DNA from: Gracilaria domingensis | Lineage: Eukaryota > Rhodophyta > Florideophyceae > Gracilariales > Gracilariaceae | Assembly: GCA_022539475.1 (NCBI GenBank) | Contig: VCMS01000501.1 | Location: forward strand, 1 to 38,914 | Direction of reading: 5' to 3' | Length of the DNA: 38,914 nt | Shown: positions 27,745 to 38,489 of the stretch, one piece after another | Layout: each line of letters opens with the position of its first letter | Numbering within the stretch: the stretch's first letter is position 1 | The notes under the pieces: generated by a model | Told to the model about the DNA's origin: nothing | Database searches by the model: none | The model's input: only the letters and a program-made list of their open reading frames with translations | Position numbers and translations under genes: made by a program

Positions 27745-29125
27745 GTAAATCACTGCTCAATGCTTCCGAAGCATGGAAGCATGGGAGTCCCATAAACGCC
27801 CATCAACTCCTCTTCAGTGAAGGAACCGTTGCAGCGCGGGGAGAACAGCATACGGATGACCAGTATCGTCATTGCATATTGGCCGCCTTGAAGGAAACCA
27901 TGGATGTCGTGGACAAGCTACAGCCGCCACGGCACCGAAGTGCCTGAATCAACCAAAGATAAGGACGAAGCGTTGCGTATTGCCGCTCGGTGCGGACAGA
28001 GAGACAATTTGAAACAAGCTGTTGCAGCCCAGCGCAGACGCGCACTCTGCAACCGAAGATGGATGGAGTGCATTGCATTTTTTCGCCATGAACGGGCACA
28101 TGTGCGTTGTGAACGAGCTGCAGCACGTCGTTGACGTCCAGAGTGCAACGATAGCTGATGGGAATGTATTGCATTTTGCTACCTCGAGTGAACACCTGAA
28201 CGTTGTGAGAGATCTATTTCAGCGCGGCTTGAAACCAGATGCTGCGACCAATGCTGGTCAGAATGCGGTGCATATTGTCGCCCGAAACGGGCACATTGAA
28301 ATGGTGAAGGAGCTGCTGCATCGCGGCGCGGACGTGCACAGTGCAGATCACGACGGTAAGAATGCGTTGCATCATGCTGCCAGCGATGGAAACATAGAGA
28401 TTAGGAAGGTTTGCTGTAATTTGTGTCGACTTGCACAGCGCAGACAGCTTTCGGTCGGAAAGTGCTGCATCATGATGCCCATACGACAGATTGAGATGGT
28501 GAAGGATCTGTTGCAGCACGGCTCGGACCTGCATGGCCTAGAGAACTATCGTCACAATGCACTGCATTTGAGCGCGGTGAAAGGGCACGTTGAGGTGTGA
28601 AGAGCTGCTGTTGTCGCGTGGCGCCGACTTGTACAGCATAGACAAGTACGATGGAATGCGTGCATCTCAGGGCGATGTATGGATACTTGGAGGTGATGAA
28701 CGAGCTTCTGCAGCACAGTGTCGCACAGCGCAGACGATCTCGGAATGCGTCGCATCATGCCGCCCGATACGGACACATGGAGGTGGTTAAGGTTGACGTG
28801 CACAGCGCAGACACTTTGGTCGAAATGTGTTGCTTATGCCACCCAAAACGGACACTTTGAGGTGGTAAAGAAGCTGCTGTAGCCCGGCGCCCGACTTGCA
28901 CAGTGCAGCAACCATGTTCGGAATGCGTTGCATCTGACCGCGATGGACGGACACATAGAGATTACAAAGGAAATTCTGGAGCGCGGCGCCGACGTGAACA
29001 GTGCAGACATCTACGATAGCAATGCTTTCATCTAGGCGCGATGAAGGGACACGTTGAGATGGTGAAGAAGCGGTTGCTGCAGTGCGGCTCCAATTTGCAC
29101 TGTGCGGACAACTACGGTTCAAGGC
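27745..29125 (+). pseudogene. Ankyrin-repeat protein pseudogene
   Basis: Successive frames encode a run of ankyrin repeats broken by indels. A leading part (KDEALRIAARCGQRDNLKQ, about 27960-28018) shifts frame near 28020. The best stretch, 28022-28600, has about five repeats, e.g. GHIEMVKELLHRGADVHSAD. Further repeats follow in shifting frames (MYGYLEVMNELLQ near 28680, DGHIEITKEILERGADVNSAD near 28950, GHVEMVKK near 29050). About ten repeats can be traced. Apparent starts such as 28022 are TTG, not ATG. Upstream, 27745-27947 looks like ordinary protein but is not recognised. Intact proteins of this type bind partners; nothing shows which. Too many breaks for sequencing error alone, so a pseudogene is the best call. 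Confidence 0.8.
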
Positions 29126-29139
29126 GTTGGATCATGTGT

Positions 29140-30170
29140 AACTTATCCTTTCACCTTACAAGCTATCAGCGACTGGTTTAGTGCCATCTTCGCATCGGTT
29201 ATTGCGGTCTTGAAGCATCTGCACTGGGTATCGGAGGAACTAAGTTTTTGTTCGACTTCTGTGGGCGCAAGCACTGTTGCATCTTCTACTGCTAAGGTGA
29301 CTAGAAAGTTCTATGATCCTATTGCGTTATGTGGAGGGATTGTGCCCCTGTGCTGCTTCACAGTAGCGAGAGAATCGTCATTTCTAATCCCGTTTGATAT
29401 CAAAAGAACTCTGTTTCAGTCAACTTCTCTGGGCGTTTCGCAAGCGCTTCATTTGTTGCAGAAGCGTAATGAAATGTCAGGGGTTGCGAGTAACAGATCT
29501 TCTCGACACCAGCGTGAAGCGAAACAAGGAAAGGGCGTATTCGACGTCAAAGGGTTCGAATCTATCGCGACCGAATCGTCGAATCGGCGATCAAGGTGAT
29601 GAACATGTATTGCCCTCATGGTACAGTGCTAGAGGTCGAATACATCAACGAGGATGGAGCAGGATTGGGACCTACTCTTAGTTTTACATTCTTACCTCGA
29701 AGAAATTCAGATGGTAGATCTGAAGCTTTGGAGAAGTAGCAGTTCGCAGACAATCAAAACGAAGGCAGAATCGGAAACGGCAACACACTTCATTCATCAT
29801 ATTCGAGATAATGTTCACGTCCCAGTTCGTCAGTCCTCTACACGACGAAGAATCGAAGGCAATCTAACACGAAACCGACAGTCGCAGTTCAGAGCGAGCC
29901 TCCAAGCTACGTAGTGCCTACTGGGACAGGATTTCTCCCTTCAGGCCTACCAGTAACGATTAGTGAAGCCCAGAATCTGCGGCTTCGAAGACTTGCTCTT
30001 TGTTCCAATTCATTGGTCGTCCTCTGGGTAAGGCTGTTATTGACGGTCGCTTGCTGGATATGAGGTTTAGAACACTTCTCGGAACTTCTCCCGGCATACT
30101 GTCGAGTAATATTCGACAGCTGTGGGCCCTCACGCTTCAGATTCATCAAGGCTCGTCATCCCATCCTGGA
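29140..30170 (+). pseudogene. HECT ubiquitin ligase pseudogene (UPL3/TRIP12/UFD4 class)
   Basis: Fragments of a HECT E3 N-lobe appear in order but in three frames. First, 29140-29560 has FLIPFDIKRTLFQSTSLGVS and ALHLLQKRNEM, which match the region before the HECT core in TRIP12/UPL3. Then about 29570-29720 has VLEVEYINEDGAGLGPTLSF, the GTGLGPTLEF signature. Then about 30000-30150 has FQFIGRPLGKAVIDGRLLDM, the next conserved helix. The catalytic C-lobe with its cysteine was not found downstream. Family members transfer ubiquitin to substrates; this copy cannot, being frameshifted and truncated. It directly follows the ankyrin relic. One ancestral ankyrin-HECT gene is possible, but UPL3-class enzymes normally carry ARM repeats. 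Confidence 0.8.
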
Positions 30171-32680
30171 AAGTAGATTCGGAAGCCAACAAACGCGACA
30201 GATTGGCGATCCGAGATATAGATCGAAAAGAAAGGGTGTGGCCAGAGTACACTAGCGCAGAAATCGGCTATGAAACTGTTGTATAATGTTGCACCATCAA
30301 CTCGCTGTTTCGCTGCAATCAATTATAAGACTATGGTGGGTGACAATAAGCTATCTATCTGACGGTTGTGATTCATCTCTCTAGCCTAGATAGCCTCTCG
30401 ACTCATCGTTCGTTTCTTAAAGACGCGGTGATGATACTATCCCGAGAGATAAACAACTTCGCAGTCTGCGGGAACGCCAGATACTACAATGCCGAATGAG
30501 CATGGCAGCATAATCGCCGCCGCCGCCCAACTCGTCGAATAGGAAAGACGTCCGCGCTAGCCACGTGGAGAGCCCCAGATGAGTGTGAGAACGACCTCAA
30601 CCTGACGACTCCCTGTTGGCCCGTGCGACGTGTGGTCAGATGTTTCAGCGGGCTAGAGGGCTGATGAACGTACTTTTTCGCGGAGCCTTGGGTGAAGCTA
30701 ATTCATTACGATCATCACGCAGTGCTTCTAGGTGTTCCGGCTGCACACTTCGAGTATGCGTTGTCTTGGCGGTCCAGCCTCTATATGGCAAGACGGTGAG
30801 AGAGCTCTGAGTGAAGAGTCTTGGTCGGTTCACTCGCCTACGTGCGTACCGTGAGGAGTCATGGCTGATAATATAAGCTCAGCGCAAGATGCAGCTTCGG
30901 CGAAGTCTGACACGATAGTACTTCTGACATACTGCTCTAATTCTAACACACGCATTGAGGATGCGACGAAGGCCAATCACATATGCGCTTTCTCCGAAAT
31001 CTCTGCCGACAGCATGCGCGCTCCCTCTCGTTTCCTCGGCGGCGTCGCAACCAGTCTGCCAGTCCCAGTCCAGACAATGTGCGCACGTGCAACGGATAAG
31101 GCTGCCCAGCCTCTCGGACAGTCCCTCACCCCGGTCTGGCCCTAAGTCACAAATTATTTGCACACTCACCGAGTGCTCCTATATCTCGCTTCTTTCATCT
31201 CCACTGCTGAAGCAGATCATCGTTGCAGTGTACGCGGCCCGTTTCCTTACGCCGTCTCACAAGAGCAAGACCGTCCCGTTTCAGTCTTCGATTACGGCAA
31301 GTGTTCTCGTCGACATCAGTTCCACGCCTACGCCGACCGCGGGCACCGAGCGCAAAGAGTACACAAGGCCTCCTCTCCCTTGCTGGGCCCAAGAACGGAT
31401 AAGAGCGGTGCGATAATACCGAGCAGCACCGTCAACAGCAACGGGCGAGCGTCGCTGGGTGCTCAAGGACTTTGACCCTTCTTTCGTTCAAAACCACGCG
31501 GCTATATCGTCTGCACCATTATCTTGACGACCTCATCTGCATCCGTTACGTTACCTTTCCACCGCTAAACGATCTAGCGGCTCTTCGCATCCTGAGACAT
31601 GGCTATTAGGGTACCATGTTGCGTGGGCTGAGATGCAAACATCCGCCCAGAACCCGCGTGAACACCGCGGCGGGCTGGTGTGTGCGTCGCGGCGCGGCGG
31701 AGGAAGAACAATCCATGCCCGAGACCGTCGACGGTTGCGGAGAGCGACACAGGCACCTGTGCCACTGCAGCTGGTATCAGTGCGCTCTACTAGTAAGTAA
31801 TGTACATCAGAGGCACGATATCGTGCGAAGTCACGGCGCGCGTCCCTGCGTGCTCTCCGCCCTAACGCCGCACGCGCAAACGCGTCTCTTGCGCTGGAGG
31901 CCGCGCACAATAGACGTCCGTGAGCCACCAGCATGCACGAGGTCGCACCGTGGACCAACTAACAGACGCGTGTACGCTACTGCGGTCCACACACGCCGCG
32001 CCGGGTCCCAGGTTGCGAAGGCGCGTCGCCGCGGCCGGCGGCGATGACAACTGAGGAAGAAGCCACAACACACAGCGAAAGCCGTCCCCGCAACATGATT
32101 TAAGATACCTTCCTCGATCAGAGTGACGGAGAAAACCAGCCCAAGCGCTGCTTACCCTTGCCAGACGCCCAGCCACAGCGTGACGGCGCCGACCGCACGC
32201 CAGGCGTGAGCTGCCGCGTCGCAACACGCGTCAGCTAGCCACCGCAGCATGACGCCGCGCTTCGCGCCGCGCTGCAGGCAGGCGCGGCTTGCGGGGCGGC
32301 GGGAATGAGCGCGATGCGATGGAGAGCGTGCGTGGCGGCGTGGAAACGGCCGGTCTGAAACGACGGAAGCGGCGAGAGGAAGCACGTCGCCCTCATGGCG
32401 GACGGCCGCGCGCACACCGTGAGGGTGCGACGCGGGCGCCGACAGCGGCGCGGGCGTCGGCAGATGTTGGCGGACTGCGGAGATCAGCATCTGAATCGGC
32501 AGCTGCGATCATTGCCAATATTCAGCTGGAGGAGGCGTCGCGACTCGCCTCCGTGCCAAGTGGGCCACAGGCTGGGCCGCTACCGCTGTGTATGCCTGCG
32601 CGAATACACGCGTCACGTGCCACGTGCACGGCGGCGTCGTCGGTGAGAGTCTTTCATACCGCGTCCTGTGCTGCGCGGTC
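30171..32680. other. No recognised gene
   Basis: Several overlapping frames of 60-190 codons exist, mostly Arg/Ser/Ala-rich in GC-rich stretches after about 31600. None shows a family signature. The part just before 32690 may hold decayed 5' sequence of the NLE relic. Confidence 0.4.
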
Positions 32681-32689
32681 TTCTTCGAC

Positions 32690-33665
32690 GAGTTGGGCGG
32701 CGCGCGATGCAGTCGGATGGCGCCGACGGCGTGTTTCTCGCCGGATTGTCGCTTGCCAGCGACGGGTTCTGGCCATACAACCGTCAGATTGTGGAATGCG
32801 GAGGCGCAGTTGCCGAAGCTTTCCTTAGTCGGTCATCGCGATTGAGTGCTGGCGTTGGCATTTTCTACAGAGGGGAGTCGATTGGATTCTGCTTCGAAGG
32901 ACGGTCGGGTATGGATCTGAGACGTTGAGAAAGGAACTGGTGAGAGCTTGGCTTCCCATCGCAAATGGGTCACGGATTTGGGTTTGAAGCCGTATCATTT
33001 GGATGAACGATGTTGTTTGGTGGTGTCTGCTTCGAAGGATGCTACGCTGAAGATTTGGAACGTGGCTAGCATGAGCGCGGTCAGGATGCTCGCGCGACAT
33101 AGAGCTGCAGTCACGACTGCCGTATGGAGTGGAGACGGTTTTATCTATTCTGCTTCTCAGGATCGTAGTATAAAGATCTAGAATGCTGATAATGGCTTAT
33201 CTTTTGTCGACTATAAATGCACATGCTCACTGGGTGAATTCCATCACGCTTTTCACCGACTACGTGCTCAAGTGCGGTGCGTTTGCATCTCTGGACGAGC
33301 AGAACGGATACATGCCGGTCAAGTGGTCGCGAGAAGAGGCGTTGGAGCGCTATGAAAAGGTGAAACGGCAAAGTACGGGCGGGAGGGAACTTATGATGAG
33401 TGGGTCCGATAATTTCACTTTGATGCTGTGGGAAGACGTTTGGAAACGCACCTAGGGCATACAGCCCATTTCGCGCATGACCGGCCATCAGCAGCTGGTC
33501 AAATGCAGGGCGTTCAGTCCGGATGGGCGGTATATCGCGTCGGCCAGTTTTGACAAGAATGTAAGACTTTGGGATGGCAAGCTGGCAAGTTTTGCTTCAC
33601 GTTCCGCGGACATGTTGCGGCCGTTTACCGAGTGGTTTGAGAAGATATTAATCCTGCGCAGTTTT
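32690..33665 (+). pseudogene. Notchless/NLE1 (Rsa4) WD40 protein pseudogene
   Basis: WD40 repeats matching Notchless, the ribosome-assembly factor of the 60S subunit, can be read almost continuously: [140 protein letters not shown] and [14 protein letters not shown]. The order and the ALERY insert are typical of NLE. Three in-frame stops stand exactly where the WD repeats need Trp (32843 TGA, 32918 TGA, 33179 TAG), and a fourth at 33638 (TGA). Frameshifts occur near 33185 and 33600. The N-terminal NLE domain and the last repeats were not found. The copy is non-functional. Confidence 0.85.
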
Positions 33666-34480
33666 TTGTTCGTTTAAGAGATGGAGATGAGATAAAATGT
33701 GTATGGTGTACTATAATGTGCGCCAGGAGGCCTAGATGAGTTGCAAGAGAAGCTTATGGTCCTTAGAAACGTGATAGACCTGATGGAGAAGGCGGTGAAA
33801 GTGTTCTGCACAAGACAAGGGTTGGTGGAGGAAAGGATGTTGAAATCGGATGTAGAAGGAAGGACAGAGATGGGAAGTATGGGAAGGTTTGCAGCACAGA
33901 AGGAGTCCTTTTTGACACCGAAGGCGAAGGCTGGTAGGTTCGGGCACCGGAAGAGCCGTCTGACGAAGAGGCGTAAGGAGAAGAGGATGGTGATGAAAGA
34001 GGTGCCATAGGAGGCAATCGGGGCTCCGGTCTTGACTGGGTTTTAACGTGGGGCATGGCACTGCGAACGGCCGAACGAAATCTGGCGGCGCATAAGGAGA
34101 GAAGGATGGGGAGGAATGGGAAGCTGTTTTTGGGCGACGCGGGTGTATGGGATTGGGGAGGGTTGCTACCCGTACTTCTACAGAAAAGCTTTTGGGGAGA
34201 CGGAGAGGAAGGATCCGAACGCAGGATCGGCGAAAAATGAGTAAATAGTGATTGCGGTTTGGATGGGAAGGAACGTTGGGATGATTGAGGTGGGATGAGT
34301 TGTGATTTTTATCGCAACTCAGAGGAAAATGGAAACGCAAACTAGCACGAGTGCAGTTTTGAGAGACGGTCGCGGAAAAGAGTGAATGGGGTGGTGCGGC
34401 GAAGTAGAACCTCTACAAAAACTAGGGGACCCAAGAATTAAACTGCGCCATATGGAATTTAATATTCCAAAATTTCTTAA
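33666..34480. other. No recognised gene
   Basis: Frames on both strands (plus 33741-34010, minus 33732-34340) are open but purine- or pyrimidine-biased, and match nothing. The end of the NLE gene may once have lain here. Confidence 0.4.
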
Positions 34481-34488
34481 TTTTTTGA

Positions 34489-35476
34489 GTGCCAGCCTCT
34501 GCCACCCCCTCGCGCGCCCCAAATAGCCCAAAAACTAGCTTAGTTTCCAAAGCGAACAGACTATATTCCACTTTGCAAAACACAGACGTGGCAATACTCC
34601 TTACCAGCGTAATCCAGGTTTACCAGGAACTTCCACACAGCTCCCTCGATTTGCAACGAGAGGGCGTTCTTTCACTTTACGAGCTCTTCAACATTGTGTT
34701 TCAAGTATTTCAAGGTCAAAAACATGGACTGCTGTTAGAGAGATGTTCTCAAGTAGGGACACAAGGTCGATTCTTGACCAAATTGGTGAACAGGCCCTTC
34801 CTCCTTTCCTCAGTCTCGTGAAAGAAACACTGGATGAGCACTCTATTACATACTTCCCAGAAAAGACAAGGATAACTCTGGTGAATTCGGCCCTCGTGAA
34901 AGGCGGTTTCGTTCCGACTCTTGAACACTTCGATTCGTCTTCTAAGGCACTTAAGCTGGGACGACCCAAATACCCCATCATCCAACGATTCTTCGCTTCC
35001 CCAGCATTTGGTCCTAGTAGAAAGCCAAAGTTTTCCACTGTATTGGTAAGCGGAGAAGATTCAGAGACTTGGGTTGCCCAGGTAGTCGCTCTGATTCGAA
35101 TATCTCTCATTGATTCTGCACTTACGGCACCAGAGGGGTGCATTCGTCCGGTATTTCGAGGTTTTACCCCCCCCCAACAAACATCGACCACATATTGAAA
35201 TGCATATCTTTACAGTGGGCTACAAACGATGAAAAGAATCACATTCTTCCGCTCCCTCGTCATTCCAAAGCGGAGACTATGGTAGAGTTAACTCCTTGGT
35301 ACGGGATGGTTCCGGTTTCTGCACTACAGGGAACTGTCCATGTTGTTCGATCAAACTACCTTGCTCCACCTTTTTGTCCTCCACTTCAATGGTTTCAACA
35401 CCGATTCTACATCAATCGATTCTATCATGATTCAGATGAAGGACCAACTGAGCACGTTGATCTTGTACAGCCTTAA
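34489..35476 (+). pseudogene. Unknown gene in three frames, convergent with next gene
   Basis: Three consecutive frames read as ordinary protein without overlap of meaning: 34489-~34690 (NTDVAILLTSVIQVYQELPH), ~34650-35170 (SILDQIGEQALPPFLSLVKE) and 35170-35476 (GTVHVVRSNYLAPPFCPPLQ, then FYINRFYHD). The last switch is at a run of nine C (35167-35175), where a one-base sequence error would be enough. The first frame starts at GTG straight after a stop and has no Met, so the true 5' end is unseen. No family was recognised. The tail with FYINRF resembles C-terminal parts of some transposon-encoded proteins, a weak impression. Its stop overlaps that of the minus-strand gene. Confidence 0.5.
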
Positions 35477-36975
35477 ACATTAAGGGCTCCATCCTCTACA
35501 TGTTCACCTTGTGGTGCCTTTTCTTGTGATCCTGTGCTACTTTCGAAATCGTTCATGTCCATTTCCTTGAACTCCATATCCCCTTCCTCGCATTCACCAA
35601 CGAAACAATCGCTAATAGACCCCAATCTTCGGCTCACACTGTCAATAAAAAATTGTTCTTTCACAGTGAGGTAAAGTCTTCCGTTCGACGGCATTCGATA
35701 TCCAAATGTAGCCTCTCTCATGTCATTACCAAGAACATTAGTCCAATCTTCTGTTGTCGTTCCAAAATTATGAAACTCGCTGGAATTGGTCCTCGAGACA
35801 CATTGCCTAACATCCCCCAGAACATTCTTTAAACACAGAGTTAGCAGTTGGGCAAACTTCTTTGTAAACAGTTTCTGTCTCTGGCCACGCCTTGACACAT
35901 CCGTACTTAGAAGGCTCACAACCGTCAACACCCAAGCGTCCAAACGTGCGAGCAACAGTATTGTCCAATATAAAAAGGTGCCCGTATCCTTGTCTTCCAC
36001 ATCATACCCAATAAAGTCCTTCAGTACTTGTACCCCGACACGGTTTCGGAAGAACAAGTCTTGATCTTCCGTCGGCATATCCTCGACATTGTTCGCATTG
36101 GAGTACTTTAGACGAACAAATGGGGCTTTTCTCCACCATGAAGTGTTCGGTACACCATTTTCGTCAAGACGCAGTATGTTCTCCTGCGCTTCCTTCAACT
36201 GCATTGTGAGTTCGTCAGAATTCTCTTCTACCAGCTTTGTTCTTCTCCAAATCAGATCGGACCCCAGGAGCATAAATAGTTTATCCCTCGTATTTCTCTT
36301 CCGAACGCCCACGAAGTCACTCATGGTCTGCCGCATTCTCTGCCTAAGGCACATATCTGCACAAAGTTCCAGTATACACGTGTCGGTAAGAGATGCTTTT
36401 CTAATACCTTCCCAGCTCAACTTCTTCAACTCGCTTTCAACCATTTTCTTCAGCAAAGCATCTGGCACCCCCTTTACCGACGGTGTGAACATGCCAAAAC
36501 TGCCGAAGAGCTCCACGGGGTTTTTAGGAACCATGTATGAACCACCTTCCTCCGGCTCAATAAGCCCTTCCCCACTCTCAGTTGCGTCTTCCACCTTCTC
36601 GGCACGGTTTCCCCAATTTCGGGTGAGCGACTCACCATCGAGCCATAGCTCACTTGTTTCTCTCCTTGCCCACGTCAGCTTGTTGTGATACACTGCTCGA
36701 GCAACCCCTCGAAACTCGTCGCACACCTCAATTTTATGCTTCTTTCGACCTGTCTGCCCAGGTTCACCAGCACGTGTACTCCTATCTCCCTCCTGTTTCA
36801 GTGCCCCCCTTAGCCCTTCAATGACTAGATCCTTCTCTTCAAGCCTCTTTTTCAAAGCCGTACTCTGCTCTTCGGCGACCTTCACTAGAATACCCCGAAC
36901 CATCAAGTCCTCTTGTAGCGTCTTAACCTTTTCTTTCAAGCAATTCAGTTCATTTAAAAGATCACGTCTGTTCAT
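35473..36975 (-). CDS. Unknown coiled-coil protein, 500 residues
   Basis: An intact minus-strand frame. The ATG at 36975 is used; the GTG at 36990 is not credible. The first ~70 residues form a clear coiled coil (LLNELNCLKEKVKTLQEDL, then KKRLEEKDLVIEGLRGALK). A basic patch (GRKKHKIEV) and an acidic linker follow. The C-terminal two thirds look globular (WWRKAPFVRLKYSNANN, ILLLARLDAWVLTVVSLLS). It ends in an acidic tail. No family was recognised. A donor-like GTAAGAT just upstream on the same strand (about 37005) and further minus-strand coding to 37865 suggest more exons at its 5' end. It converges on the preceding broken gene, a layout seen in two-gene DNA transposons, but no element ends were found. 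Confidence 0.65.
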   Translation of the reverse strand: MNRRDLLNELNCLKEKVKTLQEDLMVRGILVKVAEEQSTALKKRLEEKDLVIEGLRGALKQEGDRSTRAGEPGQTGRKKHKIEVCDEFRGVARAVYHNKLTWARRETSELWLDGESLTRNWGNRAEKVEDATESGEGLIEPEEGGSYMVPKNPVELFGSFGMFTPSVKGVPDALLKKMVESELKKLSWEGIRKASLTDTCILELCADMCLRQRMRQTMSDFVGVRKRNTRDKLFMLLGSDLIWRRTKLVEENSDELTMQLKEAQENILRLDENGVPNTSWWRKAPFVRLKYSNANNVEDMPTEDQDLFFRNRVGVQVLKDFIGYDVEDKDTGTFLYWTILLLARLDAWVLTVVSLLSTDVSRRGQRQKLFTKKFAQLLTLCLKNVLGDVRQCVSRTNSSEFHNFGTTTEDWTNVLGNDMREATFGYRMPSNGRLYLTVKEQFFIDSVSRRLGSISDCFVGECEEGDMEFKEMDMNDFESSTGSQEKAPQGEHVEDGALNV

Positions 36976-37009
36976 AGAGGTTGAATTCACACCAGTGTGG
37001 ATATCTTAC

Positions 37010-37865
37010 GGTATTTCCCTAGCCTCTTCGGCGACAGGCCCTGGTAATGCCGCAGGTTTCGGTGTTATTTCGTTATCGGAACTATCCTCATGTGCCATGC
37101 CCTTAGACACGAGAGGCTGCAGGCGTTCGGTGTCCACCCTTGGCACGGCTCCGAGCTCCAACTCCCGTGTCTGTCCTCCTCCATGGCATCCTATATCAGA
37201 TGAATTGGGCCTTGTACGAGCTGCAACGGCCCCCGTTCTGGAAAGAGGGAAGGTCGAAAAGTAACTCGTCTCTCAGTTGTCTCTCGATTTCTTATTGTCT
37301 TTCTCCCTTGTCCGGACCCATTGCGAGGCATAATACAATTCATAGCGGCCCCCGTTCTAGAAGACAGGGAGGACGTGACGATCTTAATATACTAGGGCTC
37401 TCACGACTTCTCGTCATTGTCCCTTGTTGTCCAGATCCACTGGGCGGCGTAACCCGCGCCCCATAGCTCCGGTCTTCGATATCGGACGGGGACATGAAGG
37501 TTTTGTGTCATACGAACCTCTTCAGTTCCAGTTGTCATGCCCTCCTGTCCTGACCCGCTGGGCCGAGTTACCCCATCTTCTTGAGGAGCAGAGACAGATG
37601 CACGATTTACATTATCGGCAGTTGACGGCACGACATCGTTCGCTGATCCACAAATTCTTGGCGCAATCCGGGAAGACACTCCGCTGCGAGATAGGCGAGA
37701 GAGTACTGTAGAAGGACGCCGACTGACTCTCTCCTTCGTCGAGGACGACTTTCGTTTAGGAAGTGGGGTGCCTGTAGCCTGATTCGTATCATCCGATGCT
37801 CTTCTCTTCTTCTGTCCACTCTTGTTGCACTGCGTCCTACTTCGCTTTCTCGGCGTTATACCCAT
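37010..37865 (-). CDS. Possible 5' exons of the coiled-coil gene, partial
   Basis: Minus-strand coding-like segments upstream of the 500-residue frame. A basic N-terminal stretch starts at ATG 37865 (MGITPRKRSRTQ, later PLPKRKSSSTKER), rich in Lys, Arg and Ser and looking nuclear. It runs to about 37401. A further segment lies at about 37190-37010 (RVDTERLQPLVSKGMAHEDS), ending at a GTAAGAT donor-like site. Between them are ~118-bp repeats. An earlier in-frame ATG at 38075 would add a Pro-rich stretch encoded by a G-rich run and is less likely. Splicing cannot be settled by eye. Confidence 0.35.
37110..37480. repeat. Diverged ~118-bp tandem repeats
   Basis: Three copies are anchored on the plus strand by GGCCCCCGTTCTGGAA (about 37230), GGCCCCCGTTCTAGAA (about 37347) and a weaker match near 37464. 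On the minus strand they read as related peptides: NGGRCSSYKAQFI, NGGRYELYYASQW and RRPELWGAGYAAQW. Confidence 0.6.
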
Positions 37866-37899
37866 GTTGTGGAGATAAACGGGGTAATGAAACGAAATT

Positions 37900-37932
37900 G
37901 TTGGGGGGGGGAGGGGGTGGGGGGGGGGGGGT
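37900..37932. repeat. G-rich tract
   Basis: Nearly pure G with single A and T interruptions. It causes the Pro run in the minus-strand frame and is prone to length errors. Confidence 0.8.
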
Positions 37933-38114
37933 GCATGGTTCAGATATTTCGGGAGACTCCGCAGTTCCTGCTTTTTAGGAATTTGAGGTGCCCAATGGGT
38001 CGCAAATATCGCCGTTACAGATGAAGAGCTCCAGTGTACATGTACAACAACGCGTATTGCAGGCAGGTGCAACATTCACAAGCATATTTACTTTCTATTC
38101 GGTACTGAACTCAT

Positions 38115-38486
38115 CTATTGCTCCAATGTCAGAGCCCAGTCCCAGGCGTAATGCTCTCCGTAGTTGAAATACAACTCTTCGCCTCTCTCAATATCTCTTA
38201 CTGCTCTACAACGAAGTAGAGCATAGTTAGAAAGGTGCGACTTAAACTGAATCACGGACTTCGCTTCCACCATCTGCACATGGCACTTCGAGTCCTGTTT
38301 GACCGGGGCTGCGATAAATCGGGATCCCCGGCATGATATCCGGCGTCGGTTAATGTACCCCCCGATACAAAAAGGCCGCCCGGGACAATGTACACTTTCG
38401 CTCTCCTTTCTATCCTGAGGCCTATCCTCGTCTGTTTTCTCAGTGCAGAAACTTCCGAACCAGTTCAAGTTGACCATCATAGAAAA
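38115..38486 (-). pseudogene. SET-domain remnant
   Basis: The C-terminal end of a minus-strand frame reads CRAVRDIERGEELYFNYGEH, the conserved RDI..GEEL..NYG end of SET lysine methyltransferase domains. The Tyr in FNYG is the usual catalytic-pocket residue. The upstream part (GGYINRRRISCRGSRFIAAP) may be a degraded form of the SET substrate-binding core, and the NHS/NC motif is not recognisable. The frame begins at a TTG, so there is no proper start. The stop at 38115 follows soon after the motif, and no Cys-rich post-SET region is seen. Intact relatives methylate histones or other proteins. This is a partial or broken copy. Confidence 0.55.
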
Positions 38487-38489
38487 CAA

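Noticed and set aside
31551..32490. Arg/Ala/Ser-rich frames on both strands
   Set aside because: GC-rich DNA is open in several frames at once; no motif supports any of them.
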